A program made the translations under genes and the position numbers. The notes under the pieces are model-generated. The model was not told where the DNA came from. It saw only the letters and a program-made list of their open reading frames with translations, and did no database searches. Shown piece by piece: positions 1 through 5,279 of a DNA stretch of 7,336 nucleotides; position 1 is the stretch's first letter; the number at the start of each line of letters is the position of its first letter. The DNA comes from an uncultured Tidjanibacter sp. (lineage in GTDB: Bacteria; Bacteroidota; Bacteroidia; Bacteroidales; Rikenellaceae). Location: positions 1-7,336 of the forward strand of contig CAKUKW010000103.1 of the NCBI GenBank assembly GCA_934663885.1, given 5' to 3'.

Positions 1-860
1 AAGAGCACCTCGGTGCCGTGCGTTCCTTCCGAGCCGTAGACGAACAGCCACTTGCCCTTGTCGCCGTCGTCAGCGCCGTTGAAATAACGCAGGGGATGTA
101 GATTGTCGCTGTAGATAAGCTTATCGCTCGATTGGGGAGTACCCAGGGCGTGGTAGTAAACTTTCTGGTACTGGTTCTGTCCCGAGAGCTCAGAGCCTTT
201 TTCCGGAGCGTCGTACGCGCTGTAATAAAAGCCTTTGGAATCGGCAGCCCAGTCAGCACCCGAAAACTTCACCCAACTGATTTTATCGCTGAGCTCGCGG
301 CCCGAAGGAATTTCCTTAACGAAAATATCTACCCAGTCGCTGCCCGCCTTGGCTATAGTGTAAGCCATGTATTTTCCGTCTTCAGAGAAGCTGATGTTGC
401 CTAATGCCGATGTGCCGTCCGACGAAAGGGTATTCGGGTCTATGAATATCTTCGGCTCCTTGTCGTCCATCCCGTTCATTATGTAAAGTACGCTCTGGTT
501 CTGCAGTCCGTCGTTGCGGAAAAAGAAATAATGATCCCCGGCCCTTGTCGGGGCGCCGATCTTTTCGTAGTTCCAGAGCTCCGTAAGCCTGTTCTTCACC
601 GTCTCGCGGTAAGGTATCTGGGCGAGGTAATCAAAAGTCACCTCGTTCTGTGCCTTCACCCAGGCTGCCGTTTCGGCTGAATTGTCGTCCTCGAGCCAGC
701 GGTAAGGATCGGCCACTTCAGTGCCGTGGTAATTGTCTACCACGCCGGACTTCGCAGTTTCCGGATATGGTTTAAGGTTTATCTTTTTCATCTTCTGGGA
801 ACATCCTGATGCCGAAAGCATTGCTGCCGCGACTGTTAAAACGAGTAATACTTTTTTCAT
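1..860 (-). CDS. Prolyl oligopeptidase-like lipoprotein (S9A), N-terminal part only
   Basis: The reading frame starts at the ATG complementary to 858-860 and stays open to the window edge, giving about 286 residues of a protein whose family usually has about 700. The first 20 residues are a Lys-Lys start, a hydrophobic stretch and a lipobox-like ASGC with Cys20, so export and lipid anchoring are likely. After it comes the typical prolyl oligopeptidase opening (YPETAKSG, then DPYRWLEDD and AAWVKAQNE), followed by beta-propeller sequence such as YHYFFFRN-like and GKYMAYTIAKAGSDW blades. The Ser-Asp-His catalytic domain would lie outside the window and is not seen. The family cuts short peptides after proline; in Bacteroidales such enzymes are often periplasmic. 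It sits 67 bp downstream of the HU gene on the same strand. I recognise the family with good confidence, the exact substrate not at all. Confidence 0.9.
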   Translation of the reverse strand, partial: MKKVLLVLTVAAAMLSASGCSQKMKKINLKPYPETAKSGVVDNYHGTEVADPYRWLEDDNSAETAAWVKAQNEVTFDYLAQIPYRETVKNRLTELWNYEKIGAPTRAGDHYFFFRNDGLQNQSVLYIMNGMDDKEPKIFIDPNTLSSDGTSALGNISFSEDGKYMAYTIAKAGSDWVDIFVKEIPSGRELSDKISWVKFSGADWAADSKGFYYSAYDAPEKGSELSGQNQYQKVYYHALGTPQSSDKLIYSDNLHPLRYFNGADDGDKGKWLFVYGSEGTHGTEVL

Positions 861-927
861 AATGATTTTAGTTTTAATGTGATCGTATTATGGCAACTCC
901 TTCTGCCGTTGGATTGCATCCCGGCGA

Positions 928-1200
928 TTATTTTACCGCTTCCGAGATTTCAGAGCCCGGCCGGAACTTCACGACATTCTTCGCGGCTATTTTTATAGGG
1001 GCGCCATTACGCGGATCGCGTCCCATACGGGCATTCTTTTTTTCGACGGCGAATGTACCGAACCCGGGGATAGTTACTTTTTCTCCGTTTTGCAAAGTAT
1101 TTATAACTACATCAGTGAGCGTATCCAGATACTTTTTGGCGTTACCGCGCGATATGCCCAGATGGTCGGCTAACGTCTCGATGAGTTCAGTTTTAGTCAT
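928..1200 (-). CDS. HU-family DNA-binding protein
   Basis: This 90-residue protein is full length for HU (usually about 90). It shows the N-terminal dimerising helices (residues 1-38), the signature GFGTF at 46-50 and the DNA-embracing beta arm with RMGRDPRNG at 58-66, where Pro63 is the residue that intercalates into bent DNA. It ends in the usual short C-terminal helix. HU dimers bind and bend DNA without strong sequence preference, compact the nucleoid and assist recombination. The ATG complementary to 1198-1200 is the only sensible start because the family begins MTKxELI. A Bacteroidetes-type promoter lies 51-81 bp upstream. It may also be a host accessory factor for the nearby tyrosine recombinase, since HU or IHF-like proteins help bend attachment sites; that link is only inference. 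Confidence 0.97.
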   Translation of the reverse strand: MTKTELIETLADHLGISRGNAKKYLDTLTDVVINTLQNGEKVTIPGFGTFAVEKKNARMGRDPRNGAPIKIAAKNVVKFRPGSEISEAVK

Positions 1201-1228
1201 AATTTTCCATAAGTAAGTTGGATGGATA

Positions 1229-1240
1229 TTTTCGCGAAAA
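1229..1240. promoter_or_regulatory. 12-bp perfect palindrome in the HU leader
   Basis: TTTTCGCGAAAA reads the same on both strands and lies between the predicted HU -7 box and the HU start codon. A regulator-binding site or an mRNA-leader hairpin are both possible; nothing else supports either. Confidence 0.3.
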
Positions 1241-1250
1241 GCGAATTAAG

Positions 1251-1281
1251 CAAAATAAGCGTAAATAATTCGAACAGCAAA
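1251..1281 (-). promoter_or_regulatory. Candidate Bacteroidetes promoter for HU
   Basis: On the minus strand a TTTG (-33-like, 1278-1281) is followed after 19 bp by TTATTTTG (1251-1258), one mismatch from the Bacteroidetes -7 consensus TAnnTTTG. Spacing fits the known 19-21 bp. It would start transcription about 45 bases upstream of the HU ATG. Confidence 0.5.
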
Positions 1282-1526
1282 ATATCGGCGGGACTTTTTA
1301 TGTTTATGTAGGGGTATTATAAAAATAAAAACCACCTTTAATAGTTAATTTCATCATGAAGTTGTGTTTTAATACGTTCGCCCTGCCCGCGGATAACGGG
1401 CTGGATATGTTACATTCCGGGGGATTATATGCGTCCCGCCTATTACCAGGCGCCGGGTCAGAGTTAAAAACCGGGGCATGAAAATGAATATTTCGCAAAT
1501 AAATTAAACGGTATAGGCTGCAAAAA

Positions 1527-1557
1527 TTGGAAAATATGAAATATGATTCTATTTTTG
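1527..1557 (+). promoter_or_regulatory. Bacteroidetes promoter for tRNA-Ser
   Basis: TTG at 1527-1529 and a perfect TAnnTTTG box (TATTTTTG) at 1550-1557 are 20 bp apart, matching the primary sigma factor pattern of Bacteroidetes. Transcription would begin near 1564, about 78 bases before the mature tRNA, leaving a 5' leader for RNase P to remove. Confidence 0.65.
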
Positions 1558-1641
1558 CACCTGATTTTACCGCGACGAATAGATTATATTCTCTTTCGAT
1601 ATGGCCGGGAGGGGAATTCGTGGCAAAATATTCATGCGACC

Positions 1642-1729
1642 GGAGAGATGGCAGAGTGGTCGATTGCGGCGGTCTTGAAAACCGTTGAGCTGAGAGGCTC
1701 CAGGGGTTCGAATCCCTTTCTCTCCGCCA
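1642..1729 (+). tRNA. tRNA-Ser (anticodon UGA)
   Basis: The acceptor strands GGAGAGA (1642-1648) and TCTCTCC (1719-1725) pair perfectly. They are followed by discriminator G1726, as expected for serine tRNAs, and an encoded CCA at 1727-1729. The anticodon arm GCGGT-CTTGAAA-ACCGT gives anticodon TGA, reading UCA. A long variable arm with GAGC/GCTC marks a class II tRNA, and the T arm AGGGG-TTCGAAT-CCCTT is regular. The last 20 bases of the gene are the integration target of the adjoining element and were restored on insertion, so the tRNA should stay functional. Confidence 0.97.
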
Positions 1730-1730
1730 A
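1710..1730 (+). repeat. Left attachment site (tRNA-Ser 3' end)
   Basis: The sequence GAATCCCT-T-TCTCTCCGCCAA spans the T loop to just past CCA of the tRNA gene. It is repeated at the right end with a single difference (T1718 versus C7174). Tyrosine recombinases commonly use this part of a tRNA gene as attB. Confidence 0.9.
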
Positions 1731-1760
1731 AGACCGCTGATTTTTAATCAGTTGCGAAAT

Positions 1761-1802
1761 TTACACACCTTTTAACACACCTTTCTTGATAAAAGGTGTG
1801 TT
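1761..1802. repeat. Left arm-type repeats
   Basis: TTACACACC at 1761-1769 and TAACACACC at 1773-1781 are direct copies 12 bp apart. A third, inverted copy (GGTGTGTT) lies at 1795-1802. The same pair with the same 12-bp step occurs near the right end at 7031-7051. Lambda- and CTnDOT-type integrases bind such short repeats through their N-terminal arm domain; assignment to Int is inference. Confidence 0.6.
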
Positions 1803-1807
1803 TTTTT
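1774..1807 (+). terminator. Intrinsic terminator downstream of tRNA-Ser, supplied by the element
   Basis: AACACACCTTT (1774-1784) pairs with AAAGGTGTGTT (1792-1802) as an 11-bp stem with a 7-base loop, directly followed by seven T (1801-1807). It lies 45 bases past the tRNA end and inside the element, so it would end the tRNA transcript and keep tRNA transcription out of the element. Its stem coincides with two of the arm-type repeats. Confidence 0.7.
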
Positions 1808-1914
1808 ATGCGTTCCGCACACCATTTGCCTGTCGGTTCGGGGTAAATATAACACTCTTCATGTCTTTTCAAACAAGGAGAGTGATAAAAGTTTGTATCT
1901 GTTTTCTTTTTCAT

Positions 1915-2232
1915 CTACCGTCGGCCTCCGTTCTTCCTGTTAATCAACTCCAAAGCGTATTCTGCATCCACGATAATTTTTCTGCCGACCTGTTTAATAG
2001 CTTTGTCGATCACGCCGCTTGTTTTTATACGGTTTGCAGTCGAAATACTACAATCGAACAGTTTAGCGATACCTTTAAGACCGTAAACGTGCCTTGTATT
2101 TGGCATGAAGTCAGGCGCAGTTGCGGTTGTCTGGTTGGTTTGTTCTTTGGGGAAGATACTTTGCTGTAACGATAAAAATTCCTCTCCCGTCATTTGCCAC
2201 AGCGGTTTGTTTTTTAGTTCTTCTACGTCCAT
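1915..2232 (-). CDS. DUF3853 family small HTH protein
   Basis: The 105-residue protein begins MDVEELKNKPLWQMTGEEF, the hallmark opening of DUF3853, followed by a variable linker (24-48). A winged-helix or HTH-like half comes next: VYGLKGIAKLFDCSISTANRIKTSG at 49-73, with GRKIIVDAEYALEL at 83-96. The HTH resembles excisionase or MerR-type DNA-binding domains, so binding to element DNA (directionality factor or regulator of transfer) is plausible. DUF3853 proteins are common in Bacteroidales conjugative and mobilisable elements; their function is not settled as far as I know. A longer frame could start at TTG complementary to 2263-2265, adding 11 residues that do not look like the family, so I chose the ATG at 2230-2232. 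It reads toward the left attachment site. Confidence 0.85.
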   Translation of the reverse strand: MDVEELKNKPLWQMTGEEFLSLQQSIFPKEQTNQTTATAPDFMPNTRHVYGLKGIAKLFDCSISTANRIKTSGVIDKAIKQVGRKIIVDAEYALELINRKNGGRR

Positions 2233-2592
2233 TGTTTCGAGTGTTTGATACTGTTTGATTGTCAAAACTTTAAGTCAGCATGGCCGATTGTGCGGCCTAC
2301 ATACTCACATCCATTTATAAGGTGCAGGGGATACCCACATTTAAGAATAGGGTGAGCGTTGATAATGGTTTGAAGTGTCAGAAAAAACAACCTTTTATGT
2401 GTTGGAAAGGTATCCATATATGCTTATTTACCCAGTTACCGAGTTCGGTTATACGGTTTAGTTAATATGGATTGGGATTAAAATAAAAAATAACAGGCAG
2501 GGTGTGCCTCTGGTGCGGATTCCGTTTGCATCCCCTGGCCGATTTTTCAAGTCCGACTTTCTATCTTTCTCAAAATCGAAGAGCCGGAATGA

Positions 2593-2684
2593 TGATATAA
2601 AACTCCGGCTGACAACCTCTCTTACAGTGCTGATATATAGCATTTTGTAATGCCATTTCCGCATTTCCAAAGTTGATATAAAAC
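2593..2684 (+). repeat. Spaced 11-bp direct repeat
   Basis: TGATATAAAAC occurs at 2593-2603 and 2674-2684, 81 bp apart. The similar TGATATATAGC lies between them near 2632. These could be protein-binding iterons, or chance in AT-rich DNA. Confidence 0.35.
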
Positions 2685-2735
2685 GCGGGACTTTTTTGCT
2701 CGATTTCGCTCGGCGCGCAACGGGATCGGGCGGGG

Positions 2736-2787
2736 TATTTAAATCCTTATAATACGAGTGAAACGAGTAATTATAAGGATTTAAATA
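2736..2787. repeat. 18-bp perfect inverted repeat with repeats in its loop
   Basis: The arms 2736-2753 (TATTTAAATCCTTATAAT) and 2770-2787 are exact reverse complements. The 16-base spacer carries ACGAGT twice (2754-2759 and 2763-2768) separated by GAA. Such cruciform-capable sites with short direct repeats are seen at replication and transfer origins; the role here is unproven. Confidence 0.7.
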
Positions 2788-2794
2788 AGTATAG

Positions 2795-2828
2795 GGGGTA
2801 AAGAGTTCCGTTAGGAACTCTTTACCCC
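2795..2828. repeat. 15-bp perfect hairpin with 4-base loop
   Basis: GGGGTAAAGAGTTCC (2795-2809) pairs with 2814-2828 around loop GTTA. There is no T run directly after it on either strand, so it is not a typical intrinsic terminator. It lies just 7 bp from the 18-bp inverted repeat. Confidence 0.7.
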
Positions 2829-2840
2829 TCCCTTAATAAT

Positions 2841-2863
2841 ACTTTAAAGTATAACTTATAAGT
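2841..2863. repeat. Two adjacent 10-bp palindromes
   Basis: ACTTTAAAGT (2841-2850) and ACTTATAAGT (2854-2863) are perfect palindromes starting 13 bp apart, differing at the two central bases. They could be a pair of binding sites for a dimeric regulator or initiator. Confidence 0.5.
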
Positions 2864-2884
2864 TCTTTATTATTACTTTATTGA

Positions 2885-2905
2885 GTATAGTATACAGTAC
2901 TATAC
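2885..2905. repeat. 8-bp inverted repeat
   Basis: GTATAGTA (2885-2892) and TACTATAC (2898-2905) flank a 5-base spacer. It continues the row of dyad symmetries in this region. Confidence 0.5.
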
Positions 2906-2994
2906 ATAACGTCAGTAGAGTGTTTTGGTAAGTGACTAAATAATAGTAGCTTAGTGTTTACTCATATGAAGCATATATGAACAGATAGAAACTA

Positions 2995-3010
2995 CTCGTG
3001 TTACCACGAG
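2995..3010 (-). terminator. Weak hairpin downstream of the XRE gene
   Basis: CTCGTG (2995-3000) and CACGAG (3005-3010) form a 6-bp stem with a 4-base loop 33 bases past the XRE stop. On the minus strand only a short T stretch follows, so termination is possible but uncertain. The arm repeats the ACGAG motif found in the loop of the 18-bp inverted repeat. Confidence 0.3.
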
Positions 3011-3043
3011 AAGATATATAAAAGAATATAAGGAAAGGGGTGA

Positions 3044-3274
3044 TTAATGGGTTTCGATACCTTTGAAAAATTCCTCAAGGGTTACACCATAGTAATCGCA
3101 TAAGTCGGCAAGGGTTGTTATAGTAATACTGTGCTGACCGACCTCTATCCTACTGATATTTATATCAAGATCAAAGCGAACGTTTTCCTGTGTAAATCCT
3201 TTCTGTTTTCGGATTTCTTTTAGGCGTTCAACAATCCTTTCATGTAGTATGTCGTTGCGTCTCTGTGCTTTCAT
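3044..3274 (-). CDS. Small XRE/Cro-CI family HTH regulator
   Basis: With the start at 3272-3274 the protein has 76 residues, almost entirely one XRE domain. IVERLKEIRKQKGFTQENVRF (14-34) holds the first two helices, DLDINISRIEVGQHSITITTLADLCDYYGVTLEEFF (35-70) the recognition helix and the rest. The motif SRIEVGQHSITITTLADLCDYYGV is a textbook match to the family. Size and layout resemble controller proteins of restriction-modification loci and other small repressors of defence modules. A longer frame begins at 3313, but it would run through an operator-like repeat at 3286-3297 and adds unrelated residues, so I prefer the internal ATG. It is transcribed away from the cargo genes, and the shared upstream region carries two copies of CCACAMACTTGT. 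Autoregulation together with control of the divergent promoter is likely but inferred. Confidence 0.9.
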   Translation of the reverse strand: MKAQRRNDILHERIVERLKEIRKQKGFTQENVRFDLDINISRIEVGQHSITITTLADLCDYYGVTLEEFFKGIETH

Positions 3275-3285
3275 ACTACAAAATA

Positions 3286-3321
3286 CCACAAACTTGTACG
3301 GAATAATTACCACACACTTGT
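3286..3321. promoter_or_regulatory. Operator-like repeats upstream of the XRE gene
   Basis: CCACAAACTTGT (3286-3297) and CCACACACTTGT (3310-3321) differ at one base and start 24 bp apart. The second extends into an inverted symmetry CCACA/TGTGG (3310-3323). They lie 12-47 bp upstream of the preferred XRE start and before the divergent promoter, where a small repressor would be expected to bind. Confidence 0.6.
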
Positions 3322-3344
3322 GGGTTTGGTTTTATTTACCTATC

Positions 3345-3381
3345 TTGCTGGCGTAATAAACCGAAGACCGTATTATCTTTG
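3345..3381 (+). promoter_or_regulatory. Bacteroidetes promoter for the structured leader and cargo
   Basis: TATCTTTG at 3374-3381 is a perfect TAnnTTTG -7 box. A TTG at 3345-3347 could act as the -33 element, though its 26-bp spacing is longer than usual. Start of transcription would be near 3388. The box lies inside a 9-bp inverted repeat (CCTATCTTG 3339-3347, CAAGATAGG 3399-3407) and overlaps a hairpin TTGTGTC/GACACAA (3379-3401), so the promoter itself may be an operator. Confidence 0.6.
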
Positions 3382-3387
3382 TGTCAG

Positions 3388-3625
3388 TTGTAAGGACACA
3401 AGATAGGCATACACATAAAGGCAAACAACCTTTATACCCGCATCAAAATGAGGAACTCTCGTAAGAGAGGTTTTTGGACGGTGTAGAAGTTGTCAGTCCT
3501 GAGTTATGCCCTGACCTATGTGTCAGGGCCTGACTTGGGCGTAAGGACAGCTTTCAGTTCAAGGGTATCCTCATACCTGATGCGTGGAAGTTGCACCTGC
3601 GCCCTTTTCTTTGTTTTAGGGCGTA
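3388..3625 (+). ncRNA. Highly structured leader or non-coding RNA
   Basis: The 266 bases between promoter and first cargo gene fold, by hand, into nested helices. P0 is ATAAAGG/CCTTTAT (3415-3435). The closing stem P1 pairs 3439-3444 with 3579-3584 and 3448-3454 with 3568-3574. P2 is CTCTC-GTAA-GAGAG (3456-3469), with a GNRA loop and five T after it. P3 pairs 3486-3494 with 3546-3554, P4 pairs 3498-3504 with 3533-3539, and P5 is GCCCTGAC/GTCAGGGC (3508-3529). P6 pairs 3598-3605 with 3618-3625. P3 to P5 stack into one long rod. Five G-T pairs would be A-C mismatches if the other strand were transcribed, so plus-strand RNA is favoured. It may be a cis-acting leader or a free RNA ending near P6. 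I do not recognise a named RNA family. Ends are approximate. Confidence 0.6.
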
Positions 3626-3644
3626 TTTAGACTTTTACCTAACC

Positions 3645-3652
3645 GTCCTTAC
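3645..3652 (+). promoter_or_regulatory. Possible start-codon masking element
   Basis: GTCCTTAC, ending one base before the ATG at 3654, is the perfect complement of GTAAGGAC, which occurs twice in the leader (3390-3397 and 3541-3548). Pairing with the second copy would mask the ribosome-binding region and compete with stem P3. Translational control is inferred from the sequence alone. Confidence 0.45.
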
Positions 3653-3653
3653 C

Positions 3654-4082
3654 ATGACACAAGAAAATCAATCAGAGCGCCTGTTTTCGGGCAAATTCAA
3701 GGTAGTAAGCCTTTACCTTAACGTAGTCGAACAGGGTTGGACTTTATTCAGGCGTTACGGCCCTAAAACTTTCTTATGGGAGTTTATTCCCGACAAGACA
3801 TTGAACTTCCCATCTGGCACGGTTGCATATGAGGGAAAACTGCATGAGCATTTCCGAGAAAGCCCGAAAGAGGTAACGGAATTTGCTTGGTACCCCGAAG
3901 ATAAACAATTATATATTGATCGTTCCGACTACGAACCGGACGGTTTTATCAATATCTGCATAAACGACCGTTATAGGGTGGAACGCATAAACAAAACGGA
4001 CTTTTGGTTATATGATTTAGAGGACGTCGAGAACGAGCCGGAAGATTATCGGTTTAGGATGAAGGTGAAAATTATAGAATAA
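3654..4082 (+). CDS. Small beta-rich protein, possibly lipocalin-like; cargo gene 1
   Basis: From the ATG at 3654 this is a 142-residue soluble protein without signal peptide or membrane segment. It opens with RLFSGKFKVVSLYLNV and continues as alternating hydrophobic strands: LWEFIPDKTLNF, TEFAWYPEDKQLYIDR, FINICINDRYRVERI and TDFWLYDLED. It ends in RFRMKVKIIE. The run of a G-K-[FW]-K-V-V strand, a WEF strand, a YIDR strand and a late L-Y-D strand resembles Bacteroidetes lipocalin-like domains, but the usual G-x-W is G-K-F and the match is weak; a hypothetical protein is the safer name. A start at 3591 would add 21 residues lying inside leader stems P6 and P1, so I prefer 3654. The next gene begins 45 bp later, so both may be one transcript. 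Ligand sensing or partnering with the nuclease is speculation. Confidence 0.75.
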   Translation: MTQENQSERLFSGKFKVVSLYLNVVEQGWTLFRRYGPKTFLWEFIPDKTLNFPSGTVAYEGKLHEHFRESPKEVTEFAWYPEDKQLYIDRSDYEPDGFINICINDRYRVERINKTDFWLYDLEDVENEPEDYRFRMKVKIIE

Positions 4083-4097
4083 TGTACTGCAAAAACT

Positions 4098-4105
4098 TAT
4101 CTTTG
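4098..4105 (+). promoter_or_regulatory. Candidate internal promoter for the nuclease gene
   Basis: TATCTTTG is a perfect Bacteroidetes -7 box 22 bp before the nuclease ATG, and the 10-mer TTATCTTTGT is identical to the one at the leader promoter (3373-3382). No clear -33 box lies at the right distance. It would give the nuclease a short leader independent of the structured RNA. Confidence 0.45.
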
Positions 4106-4127
4106 TAATTATCAATACATAGAAAAC

Positions 4128-5279
4128 ATGAAAGGTAAGTTACAGTTAAGGAAGCCGGAAAATTGGCAAGACTTCGAAACTTTATGTAAAAAGTTATGGG
4201 GTGAAATATGGGGTTGTCCTTCCACGATAAAAAAGCACGGCAGGACAGGCCAAAATCAGCATGGAGTAGATATTTATGCCATACCAATAAACGAACAGCA
4301 ATATTTTGGTATTCAGTGCAAGGGAAAAGATGATTACTCAAAAAGTCAGCTGACAAGTGCCGAGATTGATGAGGAGATAGAAAAAGCACGCACATTTTCC
4401 CCACCTCTAAAAAGCTTTTTCTTTGCCACGACCGCAAATAAGGACGCTAAAATAGAAGAGTATGTCCGGCGGAAAAACATAGAAAGCATTACCAATGGCG
4501 GATTTTCTATTGATATATTTTCGTGGGAGGATATTGTAGACCTAATTGAGTCCAACAAGGATACATATAACTGGTATCTACATGATTTGCCATTTAGCGA
4601 TTCATATAAAATCGAGGTTGATATAAGAGGCAAGAATAAAGATTATCCATATACCTTATTCCCGCAATTCCACAAGAATATAAAAAGGTATCAACTTAAA
4701 CCACCGCCTGATCCGCGTAATATATTCGCTGGGTTAGATCTTGCACTTAAAGATTATCAACCATTCAATATCGGCATCCCATGGATGAAAACTACATATA
4801 ATTATCAATGGTGTACAATTTATTTGCATATAAAGAATACTGGTTCGTTGCCGTTGGAAAATTATAAAATCGAGGTCTCGTTTCAAGAGGGATCAATACA
4901 AGAAATTGATGATCATAGTAGCTATACCTCCAATCCTCTTTTACCCGATGCCATGAAAGCGGAACTGAATCGGCAAGCCAGAGAAAGTCAAGAAGTATTT
5001 TTGTACAACGATGACGATGATAGTCTATTAATTGAGGCGAAAAAAGACCTCATACAAAAAGACAGTAAATCATTTTCATTTGCAGTAAAACCGATTTTAG
5101 GAGTAAAGCAGTTAAATGTCCATTGGGAACTCAAAGCACGAAATTTCGACACGGAAGGGGATTGCTGTTTATCAGTGGAACCGATTATCGAAGAGAATAT
5201 TTCAACGGTTCTCGTCGATAATGAAACCGAAATAAAGCCTGATGAAGTAACCATAGAACCTAAAAAAATCACAAAATAA
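4128..5279 (+). CDS. Mrr-like PD-(D/E)XK nuclease with beta-rich C-terminal half; cargo gene 2
   Basis: The 383-residue protein begins with a restriction-endonuclease-like domain (about 1-150). It has a helix with ENWQDFETLCKKLW (11-24, Glu17 as the family acidic residue), then HGRTGQNQHGVDIY with Asp48, and YFGIQCKGKD with the Gln63-x-Lys65 active-site motif. These residues form the metal-dependent cleavage centre of Mrr-type enzymes. SFFFATTANKD (96-106) and FSIDIFSWEDIVDLI (126-140) are the usual later strand and helix. Related N-domains are often fused to NTPase or repeat sensors in defence proteins; here there is none. Residues about 160-360 look beta-rich: CTIYLHIKNTGSLPLENYKIEVSF (229-252) resembles an Ig-like strand pair, and an acidic YNDDDDS lies at 293-299. 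The last 20 residues are charged and probably disordered. Cleavage of invader DNA is the likely role; the trigger is unknown. Confidence 0.8.
   Translation: MKGKLQLRKPENWQDFETLCKKLWGEIWGCPSTIKKHGRTGQNQHGVDIYAIPINEQQYFGIQCKGKDDYSKSQLTSAEIDEEIEKARTFSPPLKSFFFATTANKDAKIEEYVRRKNIESITNGGFSIDIFSWEDIVDLIESNKDTYNWYLHDLPFSDSYKIEVDIRGKNKDYPYTLFPQFHKNIKRYQLKPPPDPRNIFAGLDLALKDYQPFNIGIPWMKTTYNYQWCTIYLHIKNTGSLPLENYKIEVSFQEGSIQEIDDHSSYTSNPLLPDAMKAELNRQARESQEVFLYNDDDDSLLIEAKKDLIQKDSKSFSFAVKPILGVKQLNVHWELKARNFDTEGDCCLSVEPIIEENISTVLVDNETEIKPDEVTIEPKKITK

Larger units (their letters stand above)
1201..1641. other. Intergenic region between HU and tRNA-Ser
   Basis: These 440 bases hold no convincing gene. They contain the minus-strand HU promoter (1251-1281), a 12-bp palindrome (1229-1240), a GC hairpin GCCCG/CGGGC (1385-1389 with 1397-1401), and the plus-strand tRNA promoter (1527-1557). 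A 64-codon minus-strand frame at 1304-1498 has low-complexity, non-family composition and spans the hairpin; I do not call it. Confidence 0.6.
2266..3043. other. Gene-free region rich in inverted repeats (origin- or oriT-like)
   Basis: About 780 bases between the DUF3853 gene and the XRE gene hold no credible coding frame. They hold the hairpin GGCCG/CGGCC (2282-2297), AGCCGGA/TCCGGCT (2582-2588 with 2604-2610), an 11-base direct repeat, an 18-bp inverted repeat, a 15-bp hairpin, two adjoining 10-bp palindromes, and an 8-bp and a 6-bp hairpin. AT-rich DNA with clustered inverted repeats is typical of replication or transfer origins. No initiator or relaxase is encoded nearby, so proteins would have to come from elsewhere. 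Confidence 0.5.

Noticed and set aside
1304..1498. 64-codon minus-strand frame in the HU-tRNA gap
   Set aside because: No recognisable motif, odd composition, and it overlaps a GC hairpin and AT-rich spacer; most likely chance.
1543..1740. 65-codon plus-strand frame over the tRNA
   Set aside because: It is a translation of the tRNA-Ser gene and its leader.
2280..2465. 61-codon plus-strand frame
   Set aside because: It begins in the hairpin at 2282-2297, looks unlike any family, and lies in the repeat-rich non-coding stretch.
2458..2670. 70-codon minus-strand frame containing NGIRTR
   Set aside because: This string is typical of false proteins read antisense to tRNA T arms; the frame crosses a hairpin, has no family features and no promoter.
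2795..2828. Intrinsic terminator
   Set aside because: The stem is strong, but no T run follows on either strand and no gene ends nearby; a role in an origin-like region is more plausible.
3437..3625. CRISPR array, retron or type III antitoxin repeats as an explanation for the folded leader
   Set aside because: There are no regularly spaced identical repeats, no Cas protein and no reverse transcriptase in the window, and no tandem short repeat in front of a ToxN-like protein.
4128..5279. Classical restriction-modification system
   Set aside because: A nuclease is present but no methyltransferase or specificity subunit motif can be found on either strand.
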